Source: JAGPUQ01 sp050250395 (GTDB lineage: Bacteria; Pseudomonadota; Gammaproteobacteria; Pseudomonadales; Porticoccaceae). Taken from it: 64,000 nt of DNA. Below the pieces are notes generated by a model, which was not told the DNA's origin, searched no databases, and saw only the letters and a program-made list of their open reading frames with translations. The stretch is from NCBI GenBank assembly GCA_050250395.1, contig JBFWOQ010000010.1, positions 1-64,000 of the forward strand. Reading direction: 5' to 3'. Below, piece by piece: positions 61,336 through 64,000 of this stretch; position 1 is the first letter of the stretch, and each line of letters begins with the position of its first letter. Both the position numbers and the translations under genes were made by a program.

Positions 61336-61581
61336 ATGGATCACAATCGCCTGCGCTGGGCCGCGCGCCGCGGAATGCTCGAGCTCGATCTGCTGCTGAC
61401 GACCTTTGTCGAGCGCGGTTATGCCCAGGCGGAGCCGGAAGATCAGGCGCGTTTCGAACGTTTGCTCACCTGCGAGGATCAGGATCTGTTCGGCTGGTTG
61501 ATGGGGCGTACCGAGCCGCCGGATGCGGATCTGAAGGCGATTGTCGCGGCGGTACTGGATGTCCGTCGCGCCGCGCCTTGA
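61336..61581 (+). CDS. sdhE: FAD assembly factor SdhE (CptB/YgfY)
   Basis: Small helical protein that helps attach FAD to succinate dehydrogenase and fumarate reductase. 81 residues with the diagnostic RRGMLELDLLL (RGxxE motif, about residues 12-16) and LTCEDQDLFGWLMGR. Its 3' end overlaps the ygfX-like gene by 23 bases. Confidence 0.95.
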   Translation: MDHNRLRWAARRGMLELDLLLTTFVERGYAQAEPEDQARFERLLTCEDQDLFGWLMGRTEPPDADLKAIVAAVLDVRRAAP

Positions 61582-61975
61582 GCTGGCGCTGCGGCCGTCG
61601 CGGCGCTGGGCGTGGTTGCTGGCGGTCAGTCTGGGGGCGGTTGCGCTCGTCTGCGTCGGACTGCCGCTGCCGCCCTGGGGGCGCATCGGATCGATCGGAG
61701 CACTGCTCGGCGTTGGCATCCTGGCGGCACGCGACTGGCGCCGGCTGGCCGGCGCGGATCTGCTGCTCTGGGACGGCGCCGGCTGGCAACTGCGCGCGCG
61801 GGGCGACCATGTGCGGCTGGAAGATTGCCGGCCGGAGTACGTCTCGCCCTGGCTGATCGTGCTCAGCTACAGGGCGCCGAAACGCCGGCGGCACCTGCCC
61901 CTGTTCAGCGATGCCATGACGGCGGATGGGTTCCGGCGACTACAGGTGCTGGTGCGCAGCGGGCTGCCGGTCTGA
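61559..61975 (+). CDS. ygfX: YgfX/CptA-like membrane protein
   Basis: 138-residue protein with two adjacent membrane helices near the N-terminus (WAWLLAVSLGAVALVCVGL and the following IGSIGALLGVGILAA) and a soluble C-terminal part ending in YRAPKRRRHLPLFSDAMTAD. Size, helices and place after sdhE match YgfX (CptA). The family was described as a cytoskeleton-inhibiting toxin with SdhE as antitoxin, a view still disputed. Start at 61559 (Met in MSVAPRLELALRP) is preferred; a Met at 61541 is possible. Confidence 0.82.
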   Translation: MSVAPRLELALRPSRRWAWLLAVSLGAVALVCVGLPLPPWGRIGSIGALLGVGILAARDWRRLAGADLLLWDGAGWQLRARGDHVRLEDCRPEYVSPWLIVLSYRAPKRRRHLPLFSDAMTADGFRRLQVLVRSGLPV

Positions 61976-62002
61976 GCTGGCCGCGCGGCGGCCTGGGTGG
62001 GA

Positions 62003-62028
62003 CGCTGCCAGACGGGAAACCGGCAGCG
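62003..62028. terminator. Hairpin between convergent ygfX and nadB
   Basis: CGCTGCC (62003-62009) pairs with GGCAGCG (62022-62028), a 7-bp perfect stem with a 12-base loop, in the 57-base gap between the converging genes. No T-run follows on either strand, so termination is only suggested by its position. Confidence 0.35.
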
Positions 62029-62032
62029 CCGT

Positions 62033-63658
62033 TCAATCCGCCTTGTTGACGATCAATTCCTGATTGGCGAAGTTCATCGGCACCAGGATGGTGTCCTTGG
62101 CGATGGCCGACTGCTCCGGGTGATCCAGGGTGAAATGGAGTCCGCGACTTTCCTTGCGCAGCAGCGCGGAGCGGATGATCAGCTCGGCCACCATCGCCAG
62201 ATTGCGCAGCTCCAGCAGATCGCGGCTGACCCGGTAATTGCTGTAGTACTCGTTGATTTCGCGCTGCAACAGCTGGATGCGATGCTGCGCCCGCTCGAGC
62301 CGCTTGCGGGTGCGCACGATGCCTACGTAGTCCCACATGAAGCGGCGCACTTCGTCCCAGTTGTGGGAGATCACGACGTCCTCGTCCGACGAGGTCACCC
62401 GCGATGCGTCCCAGGGTTTGGTGAAGCTGGGTCGCGGAATGGTGTCCAGTTCACGCGCTATGTCGGCCGCCGCGGCGGTCGCGAAGACCACGCATTCGAG
62501 CAGCGAGTTGCTCGCCAGGCGATTGGCGCCGTGCAGGCCGGTGAAGGCGCACTCGCCGACGGCGTACAGATTCTTGAGATCGGTGCGACCGCGGGTGTCG
62601 GTCACGATGCCGCCGCAGGTGTAGTGGGCCGCCGGCACCACCGGGATGCGCTGGCGCGCGATATCGATGCCGAAGGTCAGACACTCCGCGCGCAGTGTCG
62701 GAAAGTGTTCTTCGATGAAGGCGAGCGGTTTGTGGCGGATGTCGAGAAACACGCAGTCGGCGCCGAGGCGCTTGATCTCGTGATCGATCGCGCGCGCGAC
62801 GATGTCGCGCGGCGCCAGTTCGGCGTCGGGATGCACGGCCGGCATGAAGCGGGTGCCGTCGGGCAGTTGCAACTCGGCGCCTTCGCCGCGCAGGGCCTCG
62901 GAAATCAGAAAGGATTTGGCGCTGGGATGAAACAGGCAGGTCGGGTGAAATTGGTTGAACTCCATGTTGGCCACCCGGCAGCCACGCCGCCAGGCCACCG
63001 CAATGCCATCGCCGCTGGCGCCATCCGGATTGGTGGTGTAAAGGTACACCTTGCTCGCCCCGCCGGTGGCCAGCACCACCACGCGGGCCTGGAACAGGCA
63101 GACGTCTCCGGTGCGGGCATCCAGCGCGTAGGCGCCGTTGCAGCGCAGGTGGCGCGATCCCGCGTCCGCCTGGGTGGTCAGATCGACTATCAGGTGATCC
63201 TCGAAGACCGCGATACGCGAGTCCGCGGTGACGCGCTCGGCAAGCGCGCCGGAAATCGCCTTGCCGGTGGCGTCCGCGGCATGCAGGATGCGGCGATGGC
63301 TGTGGCCACCCTCGCGGGTGAGATGCGGCTGGTGGCTGTCGGGATCGCGACTGAATTCGACGCCCTGCGATATCAGCCACGCGATGGCCCCCGGGCCGCC
63401 GGCGACCGTGAAATCCACCGCGTCGCGATGACACAGACCGGCGCCCGCGATCAGCGTGTCGTGGGCGTGCGCTGCCAGGCTGTCGTCGGGATCGACGACG
63501 GCGGCGATACCGCCCTGGGCGTGCCAGGTCGAACCGGTTTTCAGGCCGGCCTTGCTCAGCAGCGCGACAGCGCACTTGCCGGCCAGCTGGAGCGCCAGCG
63601 TCATCCCGGCGGCGCCGCTGCCGACAATCAGCACGTCGTGGTAGAAATTTCGCGTCAT
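62033..63658 (-). CDS. nadB: L-aspartate oxidase
   Basis: FAD enzyme that oxidises aspartate to iminoaspartate in NAD synthesis. 541 residues: VLIVGSGAAGMTLALQLAG (FAD binding) near residue 10, TWHAQGGIAAV near 50, VPAAHYTCGGIVTDTRGRTD near 345 and GLHGANRLASNSLLE near 380, as in NadB. Divergent from the rpoE-like gene, the same arrangement as in E. coli. Confidence 0.96.
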   Translation of the reverse strand: MTRNFYHDVLIVGSGAAGMTLALQLAGKCAVALLSKAGLKTGSTWHAQGGIAAVVDPDDSLAAHAHDTLIAGAGLCHRDAVDFTVAGGPGAIAWLISQGVEFSRDPDSHQPHLTREGGHSHRRILHAADATGKAISGALAERVTADSRIAVFEDHLIVDLTTQADAGSRHLRCNGAYALDARTGDVCLFQARVVVLATGGASKVYLYTTNPDGASGDGIAVAWRRGCRVANMEFNQFHPTCLFHPSAKSFLISEALRGEGAELQLPDGTRFMPAVHPDAELAPRDIVARAIDHEIKRLGADCVFLDIRHKPLAFIEEHFPTLRAECLTFGIDIARQRIPVVPAAHYTCGGIVTDTRGRTDLKNLYAVGECAFTGLHGANRLASNSLLECVVFATAAAADIARELDTIPRPSFTKPWDASRVTSSDEDVVISHNWDEVRRFMWDYVGIVRTRKRLERAQHRIQLLQREINEYYSNYRVSRDLLELRNLAMVAELIIRSALLRKESRGLHFTLDHPEQSAIAKDTILVPMNFANQELIVNKAD

Positions 63659-63804
63659 AACGGGGCGGGTTTTGATGCTGGCGACGCATGATAGTATGGG
63701 CGCCGCAAAAAACCCATGATGCCCGGACAGGGGTGGATATCCGGAATGGCCGCCGCAAGCCGCTGGATGGCGCCCCGCCGGAAAGAAAGACTGTGGAGCA
63801 CTAT

Positions 63805-64000
63805 GTGAGGCCGCCGAAAGAGTCGGTGTCGGACAGCAAACTGGTCCGGCGGGTACAGCAGGGTGACAAGACGGCGTTCGATCTGTTGGTGCTCAAATAT
63901 CAGCATCGGGTGCGCGCCATCGTCAGCCGCTATATCCGCGATCATGGCGAAGTGGACGATGTCGTCCAGGATGCCTTCATCAAGGCGTATCGAGCGATCG
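63805..64000 (+). CDS. rpoE: RpoE-like ECF sigma factor (5' part, runs off the window)
   Basis: 65 codons visible. LVRRVQQGDKTAFDLLVLKY, QHRVRAIVSRYI and VDDVVQDAFIKAYRAI are region 2 of the envelope-stress sigma factor and match RpoE closely. The start is uncertain: GTG at 63805 has GGAG six bases upstream and gives the normal N-terminal length; GTGs at 63793 and 63826 are alternatives. The frame has no stop to the window end. Its anti-sigma genes would lie just beyond. Confidence 0.9.
   Translation, partial: MRPPKESVSDSKLVRRVQQGDKTAFDLLVLKYQHRVRAIVSRYIRDHGEVDDVVQDAFIKAYRAI

Noticed and set aside
63659..63792. Promoters in the nadB-rpoE intergenic region
   Set aside because: TTGATG and TAGTAT are present on the plus strand but 14 bases apart; spacing is too short for a confident call.

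Overview
The window comes from a GC-rich bacterial chromosome. Gene order points to a gammaproteobacterium: lgt-thyA-folA, tesA divergent from ybbA-ybbP, and ygfZ/sdhE/ygfX next to nadB divergent from rpoE are all arrangements familiar from that class. I cannot name a genus. Coding density is very high, many genes overlap by 4 bases (ATGA or GTGA), and GTG/TTG starts are common. I saw no tRNA, rRNA or CRISPR array.

Layout. 1-8857: an SDR dehydrogenase (cut by the window edge), a 1350-residue multi-membrane-span protein of unknown role, a HAD phosphatase, lgt, thyA, folA and a TonB-like protein. 8891-14599: ilvD, a BrnT/BrnA toxin-antitoxin pair, a racemase-like family III CoA-transferase, a two-domain VOC protein and a type II haloacid dehalogenase. 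14772-20764: a complete NAD-linked molybdenum formate dehydrogenase operon in the order fdsG-fdsB-fdsA-fdhD-fdsD. 20946-23713: an exported MsrB, a beta-keto acid cleavage enzyme and a decayed IS1380-type transposase.

23862-42778 is the most unusual part: seven consecutive overlapping genes, about 19 kb. They encode a CHASE2 sensor with a degenerate kinase core, a stand-alone receiver, a fusion of two CapC/PgsC-like membrane units with two copies of a soluble domain, a periplasmic beta-rich protein, an exported small protein homologous to that soluble domain, a 1735-residue exported protein with a helical-repeat middle and a barrel-like C-terminus, and a 1388-residue CapB/PgsB-like amide ligase. 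I read it as a candidate system for making and exporting an amide-linked (poly-amino-acid) polymer in a two-membrane cell. No CapA is present, and the polymer and novelty are inference.

42978-56282: a tiny Lys-rich protein, a cytochrome P450, a site-2 protease homologue, a DUF4202 protein, ybbP-ybbA/tesA, a coupled isopropylmalate-dehydrogenase-like plus TauD-like pair, a partner-switching module (FHA-PP2C phosphatase, STAS protein, HATPase kinase) and a RegB/RegA-type redox two-component system. 56283-57705 is a small accessory patch with a repeat-domain gene fragment and an XRE/antitoxin/ParE module. 57987-64000: argG, gloA, a MITE-like repeat with terminal inverted repeats, a PGPGW-type membrane protein, ygfZ, sdhE-ygfX, nadB and the start of an rpoE-like sigma factor gene. 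A diverged second copy of the MITE-like repeat lies at 54385-54500.
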